DNA of 32,294 bases from Fidelibacterota bacterium (GTDB taxonomy: Bacteria > Fidelibacterota > UBA2242): positions 1-32,294 of the forward strand of contig JAQUKI010000004.1 of the NCBI GenBank assembly GCA_028719225.1, written 5' to 3'. Below are positions 16,549-26,192 of the stretch, in pieces. The notes beneath the pieces were generated by a model, which did not search any database, had not been told where the DNA came from, and saw only the letters and a program-made list of their open reading frames with translations. Position 1 is the stretch's first letter. The number at the start of each line of letters is the position of its first letter. The position numbers and the translations under genes are program-made.

Positions 16549-19500
16549 ATGTTTCATCCAATTAAACGATATGCGAGCCGATCGTTTTTTGCTTGTTGCA
16601 TCATTTTGAGTCTTTTCGGAAGCTTATGGGCTGATTATGGGAAAATCGTTGGGCGGGTGACGGATAAAAAGACAGGTACACCACTTCCCGGGACAAATGT
16701 CATGATCGAGAGTATTTGGGATAACGGGAAAGTAGTTCAGATTGAAAATAAACAAGGAGCCTCCTGCGACGAGGATGGCAGGTTCGTCATTCTAAACATA
16801 TCGCCGAATATTTATAACATTAAAGCGACAATGATTGGTTACACACCCCTTCAGATTGAACAGGTAGTTGTCAATATCGACCGCACGATCACCGTAAATT
16901 TTGAGTTGGAACAGGCATCGATCGAGATGGAGGCTGTTCGAGTCGTCGCCCAAAGAGAAGTGATCAAACCGGATGTTTACGGAACGCAGGAAGTCATCAA
17001 CGTCGATCGCCTGAGTGAGACGCCGATTATGCGTGTTGATGAATTCGTTGGCAAGATCAAAGGCGTCGATCTCGTTGCAGATAATGATGGCAATGGATTG
17101 AGCGTGCGTGGTGGCGAAGTGCGTGAAACCGATGTTCGCATCGACGGTATGTCAGCCCGGGATCCGAGGTCCGAAAACTCCTATCTATCTTTGAATTCGA
17201 CCTCCGTCGCCGAACTTCAAGTATTGACTGGCGGATTCGAAGCGAAATATGGCGGTTTTCGTTCCGGATTGGTCAACGTCGTTACCAAAGAAGGAAGCCG
17301 TGATAAAATCAGCGTTTCGTTTAAAGTGGACTATACGCCAACGAACGATTTTAAATACTTTGGAACTAATCAGTGGAGTGAAGATTCATGGGTTTACAAG
17401 ATTTTTGCCGATACCAACTATAAGTATATCGATCCGCGCGACGGAAAAACGAAAACGGTCTGTTACGACGGATTTGCGATGGATGCGAAAGGACAACCTA
17501 TCGATTCATTAATTCCAGAGGGTGTTCCTGATGTGTTTTGGACGTTTAAAGGTTGGAACAATAAAAATGAAGGCACCAAGAATTATGAAAAAATTGGGCT
17601 CATCATTCCGCGTACAAAAAGACTGACTGCCGAGCAAAAACGCAAACTCTGGGAAACGCAACATCCACTTTATAAATATGCTACCAAACCGGATATGTAC
17701 ATTGAAGGTACCATGACGGGGCCGGTTCCCGGAAGATGGATTCCTTTGATCGGAAACGTGCTGGAAAAATCCACGTTCATGTTAGGCGGAAAATATGAAA
17801 ACACTCAATTCGCATTTCCCATCGGGCCGCGGGACGCATATGTAGATTATAACGGGCAGTTGAAAATAACTACGGCCATTTCACCGAAAACGAAAATATC
17901 AACCAATGCACTTTATGCCAAGGTTGAAACGAACACCGGAGACCGTCCGACGTCGATGGGCGGCGCTCTGCTCGATTATTCCAGCCGGTTCAATTTCCTC
18001 AGTAATACACAGAGTTCGGTGCAACAACAGGCACGAATTCTCGGGAGCGGCGACGGTTATGTGAACATGTTCAACAGAAGCCGTCTGCAATATCTCGATC
18101 AACGTTGGTTGATGAGCGGAATTAAACTCAATCATACGATTTCTTCGAAAGCGTTCTTCACGCTCGAAGCGCAATACACTTATCAGGATAACGAAATCCA
18201 GCCGTATTCTTCAGACACATCGAATGCGGATAATTGGGTTTGGGTGGATACGACGCAAGGGAGAAGTTGGCGTGCGCTGATTTTTCCAAATATTGGTACT
18301 CCGAGCAGTTCGACGAACCTACTTCAGGATATCAACGATCTGTTCAGGATTTACGGCGGACTTCAACAAGTCGATTCATCCTATTCATGGACTTTCAATC
18401 TCAGAGGTGATCTGACAGCCCAAATGGGCAGATTTCATCAGATTGAAGCAGGATTCGCATTTAAGTACTCATACTCATTTGTTTATTCGGGGACTTGGTA
18501 CCAATCCGAAAAACTGTGGACACCCGGTATTCCGGACGCCTGGCAATACTACAAAATCGCACCGATCGATGCGGGTTTGTATCTCCAGGATAAACTCGAG
18601 TTTGAAGGAATGATTGCATCGGTTGGTCTGCGTGCAGATTATTTTAACCCACAGAAGCCATCTTACGAAGTCAGTTTTCCACTCGACGAGGATTATTCGG
18701 GTCTTTATTCTGAAGTCTATGATTATTTAACTGGCGAATGGGGAAGCTACGAACGGTGGCTGGTCTTTCGCGAATTGATGGGCGATCCGCCCGGTTGGCC
18801 TGAAAAGAAGATTCGACAACAGTTGAAAATATCTCCCCGCCTTGGTGTTTCCTTTCCAATAACAATCAATAGTAAGTTATATTTCAACTACGGGCATTTT
18901 TACCAGCGTCCGAATATCACTTTTCTGTACAATTTAGGAATTTCACAGATAGGTGCCGTTGTTCCTTCGACTAATCTGGAAATGGGAAAGACGGTTGCCT
19001 ATGAATTTGGTTATGAACAACGATTCCTGCGAAATTTCCTTTTCAACACGACGATGTATTATAAAGACGTGAAAAACGATCCGCTCAGCCGTCACTTTAT
19101 CGATTACTGGCAGGAATTTGAAGTCGCTCTTTACTATCCGGATGGTTATTCGGATATTCGTGGTATCGAGGTTAGACTTGAAAAATCTATTGGACAGTTT
19201 TTTACGTTCTGGGCGAATTATGAATATATGCTTCAGAGTTGGGGGCAACATGGTCTGAGTTATGTTTATGAGAACAGAATTCTTGCCATCGATGAGGAAC
19301 GAAGCGCGAACCTGACAGTAACGGAACCTATACCGAAAGCTCATCTCAATGTGAACTTTCATACGCCAAGAAAATGGGGCCCGAGATTGTTTGGCCTCAA
19401 ACCCTTGGCTGGATTTGTCTTTAATTTTATGGTCGATTGGAAGGATGGCGGAAGAGCAACCATTCTGACCGATCCGATAACAGGTATTGCAAAAAAGGTT

Positions 19501-19809
19501 GATATTGTGGACTATTCCAATATCGATTTGCGTGCATCAAAAGCGTTTCAGGTTGCAGGCGTGAATCTGGAATTTGTCGTGACAGTCGCCAATTTATTGA
19601 ACGAAAAACGGCTTTACACCAGTGCGTTTACAACGACACAGTATAGTCGATACAAAGAGTCCCTGCATTTCCCATTTGAATCGGGTGAACAGCATGGACA
19701 TGACAAATGGGGTGAATGGGACAAAGATTATATCGATCTCGGATGGTTTCAGACACCGCTGTTCCTGAATCCCAGACGTGTGCTGGTCGGATTAAGAGTG
19801 AATTTCTAA
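16549..19809 (+). CDS. TonB-dependent receptor with N-terminal carboxypeptidase-regulatory-like domain
   Basis: GKIVGRVTDKKTGTPLPGTNVMI ... DEDGRFVILNISPNIYNIKATMIGYTPL; plug-like VDEFVGKIKGVDLVADNDGNGLSVRGGEVRETDVRIDGM ... GGFEAKYGGFRSGLVNVVTKEG; barrel to C-terminal LVGLRVNF. Confidence 0.92.
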   Translation: MFHPIKRYASRSFFACCIILSLFGSLWADYGKIVGRVTDKKTGTPLPGTNVMIESIWDNGKVVQIENKQGASCDEDGRFVILNISPNIYNIKATMIGYTPLQIEQVVVNIDRTITVNFELEQASIEMEAVRVVAQREVIKPDVYGTQEVINVDRLSETPIMRVDEFVGKIKGVDLVADNDGNGLSVRGGEVRETDVRIDGMSARDPRSENSYLSLNSTSVAELQVLTGGFEAKYGGFRSGLVNVVTKEGSRDKISVSFKVDYTPTNDFKYFGTNQWSEDSWVYKIFADTNYKYIDPRDGKTKTVCYDGFAMDAKGQPIDSLIPEGVPDVFWTFKGWNNKNEGTKNYEKIGLIIPRTKRLTAEQKRKLWETQHPLYKYATKPDMYIEGTMTGPVPGRWIPLIGNVLEKSTFMLGGKYENTQFAFPIGPRDAYVDYNGQLKITTAISPKTKISTNALYAKVETNTGDRPTSMGGALLDYSSRFNFLSNTQSSVQQQARILGSGDGYVNMFNRSRLQYLDQRWLMSGIKLNHTISSKAFFTLEAQYTYQDNEIQPYSSDTSNADNWVWVDTTQGRSWRALIFPNIGTPSSSTNLLQDINDLFRIYGGLQQVDSSYSWTFNLRGDLTAQMGRFHQIEAGFAFKYSYSFVYSGTWYQSEKLWTPGIPDAWQYYKIAPIDAGLYLQDKLEFEGMIASVGLRADYFNPQKPSYEVSFPLDEDYSGLYSEVYDYLTGEWGSYERWLVFRELMGDPPGWPEKKIRQQLKISPRLGVSFPITINSKLYFNYGHFYQRPNITFLYNLGISQIGAVVPSTNLEMGKTVAYEFGYEQRFLRNFLFNTTMYYKDVKNDPLSRHFIDYWQEFEVALYYPDGYSDIRGIEVRLEKSIGQFFTFWANYEYMLQSWGQHGLSYVYENRILAIDEERSANLTVTEPIPKAHLNVNFHTPRKWGPRLFGLKPLAGFVFNFMVDWKDGGRATILTDPITGIAKKVDIVDYSNIDLRASKAFQVAGVNLEFVVTVANLLNEKRLYTSAFTTTQYSRYKESLHFPFESGEQHGHDKWGEWDKDYIDLGWFQTPLFLNPRRVLVGLRVNF

Positions 19810-19851
19810 TGTACGAACGCATTGACAATGCACATGAATTAGGAGAAGGAA

Positions 19852-21984
19852 ATGAATTGGATCAATAAAAAATCGGCAGTCATAGTTTTGTCTGTATTTT
19901 TTCTTTTTGTCAATTTCCAAATGGCGTTCGGACAGAGAAAAGAATCCGGACGTCCGATGTTTATTAATGTCAACGCCATTAAACTGGATATGAAAAAAGT
20001 GGCAGGAGAAGGGCAATTCACGACCCAGTACAGTTGGAGATTGACGGACGGAGAGGTCTCGAATGAGATTTGGCAATATCCTCAGGATGAATGGCATTCA
20101 CGTTTGTTGTACCAAATTTTTAACCCGATTTGTCCGGACGATGATGGCTTCACTGACAATTTTGGTGTTAAAAAAATCATCCCGGAAACATTTGTCAGCA
20201 ACGGAAGAAACGTATTTTCTCAGGAAATTCGTCGCTATCGTCCGCCAAACATCACGGTGGACGGCATTGCACAAAATCAGGAATACACATGGGAGACGGA
20301 TCCGAATTTAAAATCTGATATATGTGCGGTTTGGGAAGACATCATTCCGTTTTGGGGAATCCGAACTCATATCGAAGTATACGGATTCAGTCATCCGCTT
20401 CATGATAATTATCTGATTTGGAAAGCGACTTACCGATTTACAGGCGAGACGAAGACACCCATTCAAAGTCCCGACTCCAGTGATATGTTTCCCGATCAGA
20501 CGATGCGAATCTGGTGGCCGCTTTCATTTAGTTTCGGCCCGTCCAAAGCGGGTGAATACGCCACAACGGGTGGTTTTGGGTATGAAGGACAGGATGATCT
20601 GGATAGCTGGTTTGCCAAACCATCAGCTTTGTTACCCGGTAACAACCGTGATTCGTTATATGTCGCCTACTATTGGGACTATAAGACACCAGGGACATCG
20701 ACCTATATTAATGGTAGTTCCGATGATACAGGCGATCCGGATCGGATATCAGGGCATTTGCTATCCAGTCAAATCCCCGGCTTCGCTCTTCTTCACGCCG
20801 CAAAAAATAGCTTCGAAACAACCGATGATGACCTAGCTCAACCCTACTCAATGGCACACGCTACTATTGAAAATGATTTATGGGGGCGGCGTGATTTCGG
20901 ATTAAGAGATACTTATATCGGTCATGATGCGCTGGGGAAATTTCCGTTGGATCCGATAACGGAAGGAGAAATTGCAGATAATGGCTATCAGAAAGGGCCG
21001 ATGCGGTTCATCAGTATCGGTCCCTATGAACTTGAAAAACGGTCGAATCCTAATGAATGCGATTCAATCTGCGCCGTCTATGCCATTGGAACCGGTTCGA
21101 TTTCATGGACCGCTGCCGACACGATTGGCTATCAGTGGCTGAAACAACCTGACGCTTCGAATATCGTCACCGATTCTATAAAAAATGCGATCATCATGAC
21201 TGGTAAAGATTCACTCTTTCAAGCAATGGATCGGGCAAATTGGGCTTGGCATCGCGGGCTCGATATTCCAGATCCGCCGCCATCGCCGGATATGATCGTG
21301 ACAAGCGATGCCGATAGAGTTGTGATTTCATGGTCTTATCCAAGTTCATCCTACTATAGAGATCCGGATACAGGTATAGATGATTGGTACGCCTGGCGCG
21401 TCTATCGAAAAAAAGGCGCCGCATGGGTCAATGATCCCGAAGATAAGCAGAGCGGAGAAACGTGGAAATTGATCTTTGAGACGACCGACCGGAACGCACT
21501 TATGTACGTTGACGAAAACGTGACGCGCGGAGTCAGCTATTACTATGCAGTGACTGCCGTGGATAACGGAACTCAAAACCCGGATGACATCGTTCCGAAT
21601 ATGAAACTGGAAAGTTCGCGTTATTTGACCCGTTCGGCGTTGCCGGCGATCCCCTTCAAGGCAGGTCTTTCGGTCTCAAATATGATACGCGTCGTTCCCA
21701 ACCCGGCAACTATCAATGCCGGCGGATTGGGTTTTCCCGGAAACGAAAATCAGATATTATTTGCCAATCTTCCATACATTTGTAATCTAAAAGTCTATAC
21801 GGAAACGGGTGACTTTATCACAGAAATCGATCACCTCGGTACCGATCAGGAAATTTGGGGACAACGAACGGATTCTAATCAGTATGTCGCCAGCGGGATT
21901 TACATTCTTGTGGTGACCAAAGCAGAATCTGTCGACGGGAAGAAACTGCCGGACCAGTATGTTAAATTCGTATTGGTTCGATAG
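19852..21984 (+). CDS. Secreted protein with fibronectin-III-like region and T9SS/FlgD-like C-terminal tail
   Basis: Signal peptide; VVISWSYPSSSYY...VYRKKGAAW...YVDENVTRGVSYYYAVTAVDNG (FnIII-like); C-terminal RVVPNPATI...NLKVYTETGDFITEIDH...GQRTDSNQYVASGIYILVVTKAE. Confidence 0.75.
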   Translation: MNWINKKSAVIVLSVFFLFVNFQMAFGQRKESGRPMFINVNAIKLDMKKVAGEGQFTTQYSWRLTDGEVSNEIWQYPQDEWHSRLLYQIFNPICPDDDGFTDNFGVKKIIPETFVSNGRNVFSQEIRRYRPPNITVDGIAQNQEYTWETDPNLKSDICAVWEDIIPFWGIRTHIEVYGFSHPLHDNYLIWKATYRFTGETKTPIQSPDSSDMFPDQTMRIWWPLSFSFGPSKAGEYATTGGFGYEGQDDLDSWFAKPSALLPGNNRDSLYVAYYWDYKTPGTSTYINGSSDDTGDPDRISGHLLSSQIPGFALLHAAKNSFETTDDDLAQPYSMAHATIENDLWGRRDFGLRDTYIGHDALGKFPLDPITEGEIADNGYQKGPMRFISIGPYELEKRSNPNECDSICAVYAIGTGSISWTAADTIGYQWLKQPDASNIVTDSIKNAIIMTGKDSLFQAMDRANWAWHRGLDIPDPPPSPDMIVTSDADRVVISWSYPSSSYYRDPDTGIDDWYAWRVYRKKGAAWVNDPEDKQSGETWKLIFETTDRNALMYVDENVTRGVSYYYAVTAVDNGTQNPDDIVPNMKLESSRYLTRSALPAIPFKAGLSVSNMIRVVPNPATINAGGLGFPGNENQILFANLPYICNLKVYTETGDFITEIDHLGTDQEIWGQRTDSNQYVASGIYILVVTKAESVDGKKLPDQYVKFVLVR

Positions 21985-21996
21985 GAGGATATGATA

Positions 21997-23025
21997 ATGA
22001 AAAACCATAGATATTTATCCGGGATTTTTATACTTTTGACGGTTTGTGTTTGGATTGGTGTGGGCAGAGCGGATTTCGTGAAAAAAGGTCAGGTCGGTTT
22101 TCGTTTCCTTGAGAATCCGGTTTCAGCCGAAGCGATCGGTAGAGGCGGTTTGGGATTGATTACATTCCGGAATTCCAATACTGTCTTTTGGAATCCGGCA
22201 GGACTCGGTTGGATTGAAGGAAAATACGATTTCAACGCGAACTATACGAAAGGTATCGCCGACATCAATTATAGTTCATTTGTTGGCGCGGTCAATTTCG
22301 GCAAGATCGGTGTCATTGCCATCGATCTGCTTAGTATGGATTACGGTGAATTTCAAGGAACTCGCCGCGCGAATAACGATCAGGGATTTGAAGATACAGA
22401 ACCGTTTTCTCCTACTGCTTATTCACTCGGTTTGACCTATAGCCAAAAAGTCAGCAATCGTTTTTCATACGGTGTTCGTGTTAAATATGTCGTTCAGGAT
22501 CTGACCAGCGCCTGGGTTGGGCTCTACGGAACCGATGTCGACGATACCAATCTTGTCATCAAGCAAAGAAGTTATTCGGCGACCGAACCTTCCGTCGATG
22601 TCGGAACGACCTACGATTTTCTCAAAAACGGTATCCGGTTCGGCGCGGTCATCCAGAATTTCTCCCGCGAAGTCCGCTATGAACGAGAGAAATTTCCTCT
22701 TCCGTTTTCAGTAAGTTTCAGTATAGGAATCAAACCGCTCACGTTCTTTTTACCGGACGAATCTATTCATTCACTGATGCTTGGATTTGAGACAAATCAC
22801 CCGCGTGATTATCGGGAAAAAATAAGAGTCGGCGCCGAGTACACTTTTCAGAATTTGCTGATCCTGAGAACCGGCTATATGGCAAATTACGATGAGCGGG
22901 GCTGGACTTTCGGCATGGGTGTCCGGCAGGTATTTTCAGGAATTAAATACAGAATCGATTACGCATATCAGGACTTCGGTATTTTTAATGGAATTCATAC
23001 ATTCACGATCGGACTTACTCGTTGA
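21997..23025 (+). CDS. PorV/PorQ-family-like outer-membrane barrel protein
   Basis: Signal peptide; GFRFLENPVSAEAIGRGGLGLITFRNSNTVFWNPAGLGWIEGKYDFNANYTKGIADINYSSFVGAV. ATG at 21997 or 21991. Confidence 0.8.
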   Translation: MKNHRYLSGIFILLTVCVWIGVGRADFVKKGQVGFRFLENPVSAEAIGRGGLGLITFRNSNTVFWNPAGLGWIEGKYDFNANYTKGIADINYSSFVGAVNFGKIGVIAIDLLSMDYGEFQGTRRANNDQGFEDTEPFSPTAYSLGLTYSQKVSNRFSYGVRVKYVVQDLTSAWVGLYGTDVDDTNLVIKQRSYSATEPSVDVGTTYDFLKNGIRFGAVIQNFSREVRYEREKFPLPFSVSFSIGIKPLTFFLPDESIHSLMLGFETNHPRDYREKIRVGAEYTFQNLLILRTGYMANYDERGWTFGMGVRQVFSGIKYRIDYAYQDFGIFNGIHTFTIGLTR

Positions 23026-23027
23026 TA

Positions 23028-23056
23028 TTGACAACGAGATACCGGTTAAATTATAG
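23028..23056 (+). promoter_or_regulatory. Candidate promoter before the GH9 gene
   Basis: TTGACA (23028-23033), 17-bp spacer, TTATAG (23051-23056). Confidence 0.35.
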
Positions 23057-23111
23057 GTTTAATCGTTAAAAAACCGAAATCTCATTGATGTTTTATTGAT
23101 AAGGAAATGTA

Positions 23112-24926
23112 ATGACCGCGAAACGACATAGAATTTGGATATTTACATTGATTGCAGTCGCGATGCTGACGTCGATGCCATCATTGATGAATGCCACGGA
23201 AAATGAAGTTTTCATTCGCGCCAATCAAGTTGGTTATCTTCCGGACGAAGAGAAAGTCGCCATCGCTTTCTCGACGGCTCCCCTGATCGATCAAAAATTT
23301 GATCTCATTGATGCTATCACCGGAAAGGTCGTATGGTCATCTCCTAAAATCGGCGCTTCCGTCGGAACTTATGGGAATTATCCTTACAATTATTTGCTCG
23401 ATTTTTCAGCAGTTCAAACTCCCGGCAGATATAAAATCCGATTGAAAACCGCCAACGTGATTTCTCTTCCGTTTACGATCGGAAAGAACGCTTATGACGG
23501 TTATCAGGAATTCATCGTCCGATACATATCGCAACAGCGATGCGGTTACAATCCGGCGCTCGATCAGGTCTGCCATCGAAAAGATGGGCGAACGATGTAT
23601 GGACCTATGCCGGACAGCACGTACATCGACGCCAGCGGCGGCTGGCACGACGCGGCGGATTACCTGCGGTATTTGATGACGTCGGGAAATACAGTGTGTC
23701 GTTTGCTGTTCGCTTACAAGCAAAACAAGACGAAATTCACGGATGTGGTCGATGAATGGGGACACTCCGGCTCGAACGGCATTCCGGATGTTTTGGACGA
23801 GGCGAAGTGGGGACTCGACTGGATGCTGAAAATGCATCCGAAACCCGATCAACTATTCCATCAGGTCGCCGACGACCGCGATCACATCGGATTCAAACTT
23901 CCTTATTTGGATACAGCTGATTATGGTTGGGGAAAAGGCGGATACCGGCCGGTTTACTATGCGACCGGGAAGCCGCAGGGATTGAAAAAATTCCAAAATA
24001 CGTCCACCGGGATTGCAAATCTTGCTGGTCGATACGCTGTGGCAATGGCGATGGCTTATGATATCTGGAAGAACGAATTGAAAGACTTAAACTTTGCCGA
24101 ACGGTGTCTGAAAGCAGGAATCGAGGTTTATGAAATGGGCTTGAAACAGCCCGGCTGTCAGGAAGGGACGCCCTGCACGCAACCGTACCGGTACTATGAA
24201 AACACCTGGGCGGACGATATGGAATGGGGCGCAGCGGAACTATTTAAGGCGACCAATCAGAAGAAGTATCTGGAAGAAGCCAGGATCTTTGCAAAGATGA
24301 TCCAATCAACATCATGGATGGGCGCAGATACAGCCCGGCATTACGAATTTTATCCGTTCATGAATATGGGACATTACGCGCTTTTCGAGGTTACCGAACC
24401 ATCGTTCCGCGATACGCTCATCGGCTATTACCGTTCAGGTATCGAAGCAGTTCAAAAACGCGCGCAATCGAATCCGTATTTCGTCGGGATGCCTTTTATC
24501 TGGTGTAGCAATCACCTGGCGGCGGCGTTTGTCACGCAATGTATCCTGTATGAAAAAATGACCGGCGATAAGCAGTTCCGATCTGTCATGTCAGCGCACC
24601 GCGATTGGCTTTTAGGCAGAAATCCTTGGGGCGTCAGCCAGTTTGCTGACATTCCGGAAAAAGAAGGCAACACACCGCTTTATCCGCATTCCGTTATGAC
24701 CGGTTTAAATCAAAGGATTACCGGCGCGATGAATGACGGACCCGTTTACGCCTCGATTTATAATAGTCTCGCTGGAATCCGATTGGTCAATCCTGATTCG
24801 TATGCAAAATTCCAGTCCGATCTGGTCGTATATCATGATGATGTTGGTGACTATTCGACCAATGAACCGACGCTGGATGGAACCGCCGAAGCGCTATTCT
24901 TCATCGCGACTTTCGGAAATGAATAA
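23112..24926 (+). CDS. Glycoside hydrolase family 9 protein with N-terminal Ig-like (CelD_N) domain, secreted
   Basis: VFIRANQVGYLPDEEKVAIAF (CelD_N); DASGGWHDAADYLRYLM, WLLGRNPWGVSQF, PHSVMTGLN, DVGDYSTNEPTLDGTAEALFFIA (GH9 active-site region). Confidence 0.9.
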   Translation: MTAKRHRIWIFTLIAVAMLTSMPSLMNATENEVFIRANQVGYLPDEEKVAIAFSTAPLIDQKFDLIDAITGKVVWSSPKIGASVGTYGNYPYNYLLDFSAVQTPGRYKIRLKTANVISLPFTIGKNAYDGYQEFIVRYISQQRCGYNPALDQVCHRKDGRTMYGPMPDSTYIDASGGWHDAADYLRYLMTSGNTVCRLLFAYKQNKTKFTDVVDEWGHSGSNGIPDVLDEAKWGLDWMLKMHPKPDQLFHQVADDRDHIGFKLPYLDTADYGWGKGGYRPVYYATGKPQGLKKFQNTSTGIANLAGRYAVAMAMAYDIWKNELKDLNFAERCLKAGIEVYEMGLKQPGCQEGTPCTQPYRYYENTWADDMEWGAAELFKATNQKKYLEEARIFAKMIQSTSWMGADTARHYEFYPFMNMGHYALFEVTEPSFRDTLIGYYRSGIEAVQKRAQSNPYFVGMPFIWCSNHLAAAFVTQCILYEKMTGDKQFRSVMSAHRDWLLGRNPWGVSQFADIPEKEGNTPLYPHSVMTGLNQRITGAMNDGPVYASIYNSLAGIRLVNPDSYAKFQSDLVVYHDDVGDYSTNEPTLDGTAEALFFIATFGNE

Positions 24927-24938
24927 TCGCTCGGCGAC

Positions 24939-26177
24939 TTAATTGCCAATCAATTGAACGATCTGAGATTCCGTAATCTTTCGGGAATATTTTAGTTTAA
25001 CTAAATTGCTTTTAGCTGTTAAAACCGACGTCTGCGCGTTCATCTGATCCAATATCGTGACGAGACCGAGTTCGTATTGGCGTGTGACAAGTTCGAGGTC
25101 TTTTTGGGCGGACGAGAGATTTTTCTCCTGAATGGAAATCAACGAATTATATGTTTCCAGGTTGGAATAATAAGAAGTCAGTGTTTTCCGTAGGTCTTGC
25201 TTTAACTGTGTGATTTCAAGATCGATTTTATCCACGTCCAGTTTGCTTTTTTGAACATCTTTTCGCTTGTTGAATCCGTCGAAAATCGGGATGCTGGCTG
25301 AAATACCGATTGAATTAGACAAGTTGGATGATGTACTGCCGGATCCACTTTTTCCGATGGAATAATTCGCCGAGATCGAGGGCAGAAAGGATTCACGGGA
25401 AATCTGTACATTCAATTGTTTGACTTTCCGGTTCTGGGTGAGCACAATGAGTTCCCGGTTTTTTTCAAGCATTGTATTTTCTGCCGTTTTGAGATCGGGA
25501 ACTGCGATGACTTCCACATCGACTTTTTCAAGTGCAATTTCAGTGTTTGGCTCACGTCCCAACAAGGTGAGCAGGTTCCGTTGCTGATTGGTACGATTCA
25601 TTTGTTCGTTTACAAGCAGACTTTCAACTTCGCCTTTCTGAACTTCCGATTTCAGAACATCGGATTCCGTTTTGATACCCAACTTATACATTGCCTGAAT
25701 TTTACGGATATTTTCGTCGTCGGCGAGAATATTTTCCTCATAAACCACCTTTAATGCATCGGAATTGAGAATGCCATAATAAGCGGATTCGATCTCTTGT
25801 CTGACCTGAGATGCGAGATCATCCGAATTCGTTTTAGCGAGACTTTCCTGAATTTTAGATATTTTGATGTTCGTCAGAAGGCCGGGCTGATAAATCGACT
25901 GGTTGATCCCGCCACTCATACTCCAGCCCGAAATCCATGAATTCTGAGATGAATTTTTCTGTCCATTTCCGGAAGCGGAAGCGCTTACCGAAGGAAGAAG
26001 CGACGAGTAAGCCTGTCCGGTTTCGATCTGCGATTGCTGAACGGAGATCAAACTTTCGCGAATCGACGGATTGTTATGCAACGCCTCATCGATTGCCTGC
26101 TGTAGAGTCAGCGATTCGGCTTGTATTGTTCTAATCGATAGAAATAAAATTGAGATAATAAATAGGTATCTTTTCAT
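24939..26177 (-). CDS. TolC-family outer-membrane efflux protein
   Basis: ESLTLQQAIDEALHNNPSIRESLISVQQSQIETGQAYSSLLPSVSASASG, paired coiled-coil repeats, LVTRQYELGLVTILDQMNAQTSVLTAKSNLVKLKYS. Confidence 0.93.
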   Translation of the reverse strand: MKRYLFIISILFLSIRTIQAESLTLQQAIDEALHNNPSIRESLISVQQSQIETGQAYSSLLPSVSASASGNGQKNSSQNSWISGWSMSGGINQSIYQPGLLTNIKISKIQESLAKTNSDDLASQVRQEIESAYYGILNSDALKVVYEENILADDENIRKIQAMYKLGIKTESDVLKSEVQKGEVESLLVNEQMNRTNQQRNLLTLLGREPNTEIALEKVDVEVIAVPDLKTAENTMLEKNRELIVLTQNRKVKQLNVQISRESFLPSISANYSIGKSGSGSTSSNLSNSIGISASIPIFDGFNKRKDVQKSKLDVDKIDLEITQLKQDLRKTLTSYYSNLETYNSLISIQEKNLSSAQKDLELVTRQYELGLVTILDQMNAQTSVLTAKSNLVKLKYSRKITESQIVQLIGN

Positions 26178-26192
26178 GAGTTCCTCTTAGAA

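Noticed and set aside
18943-19362. 139-aa minus-strand ORF
   Set aside because: Antisense inside the TonB-dependent receptor gene; no recognisable motifs.
16372-19809. Calling the TonB receptor SusC
   Set aside because: No adjacent SusD-like lipoprotein was found, so a SusC assignment is not supported.
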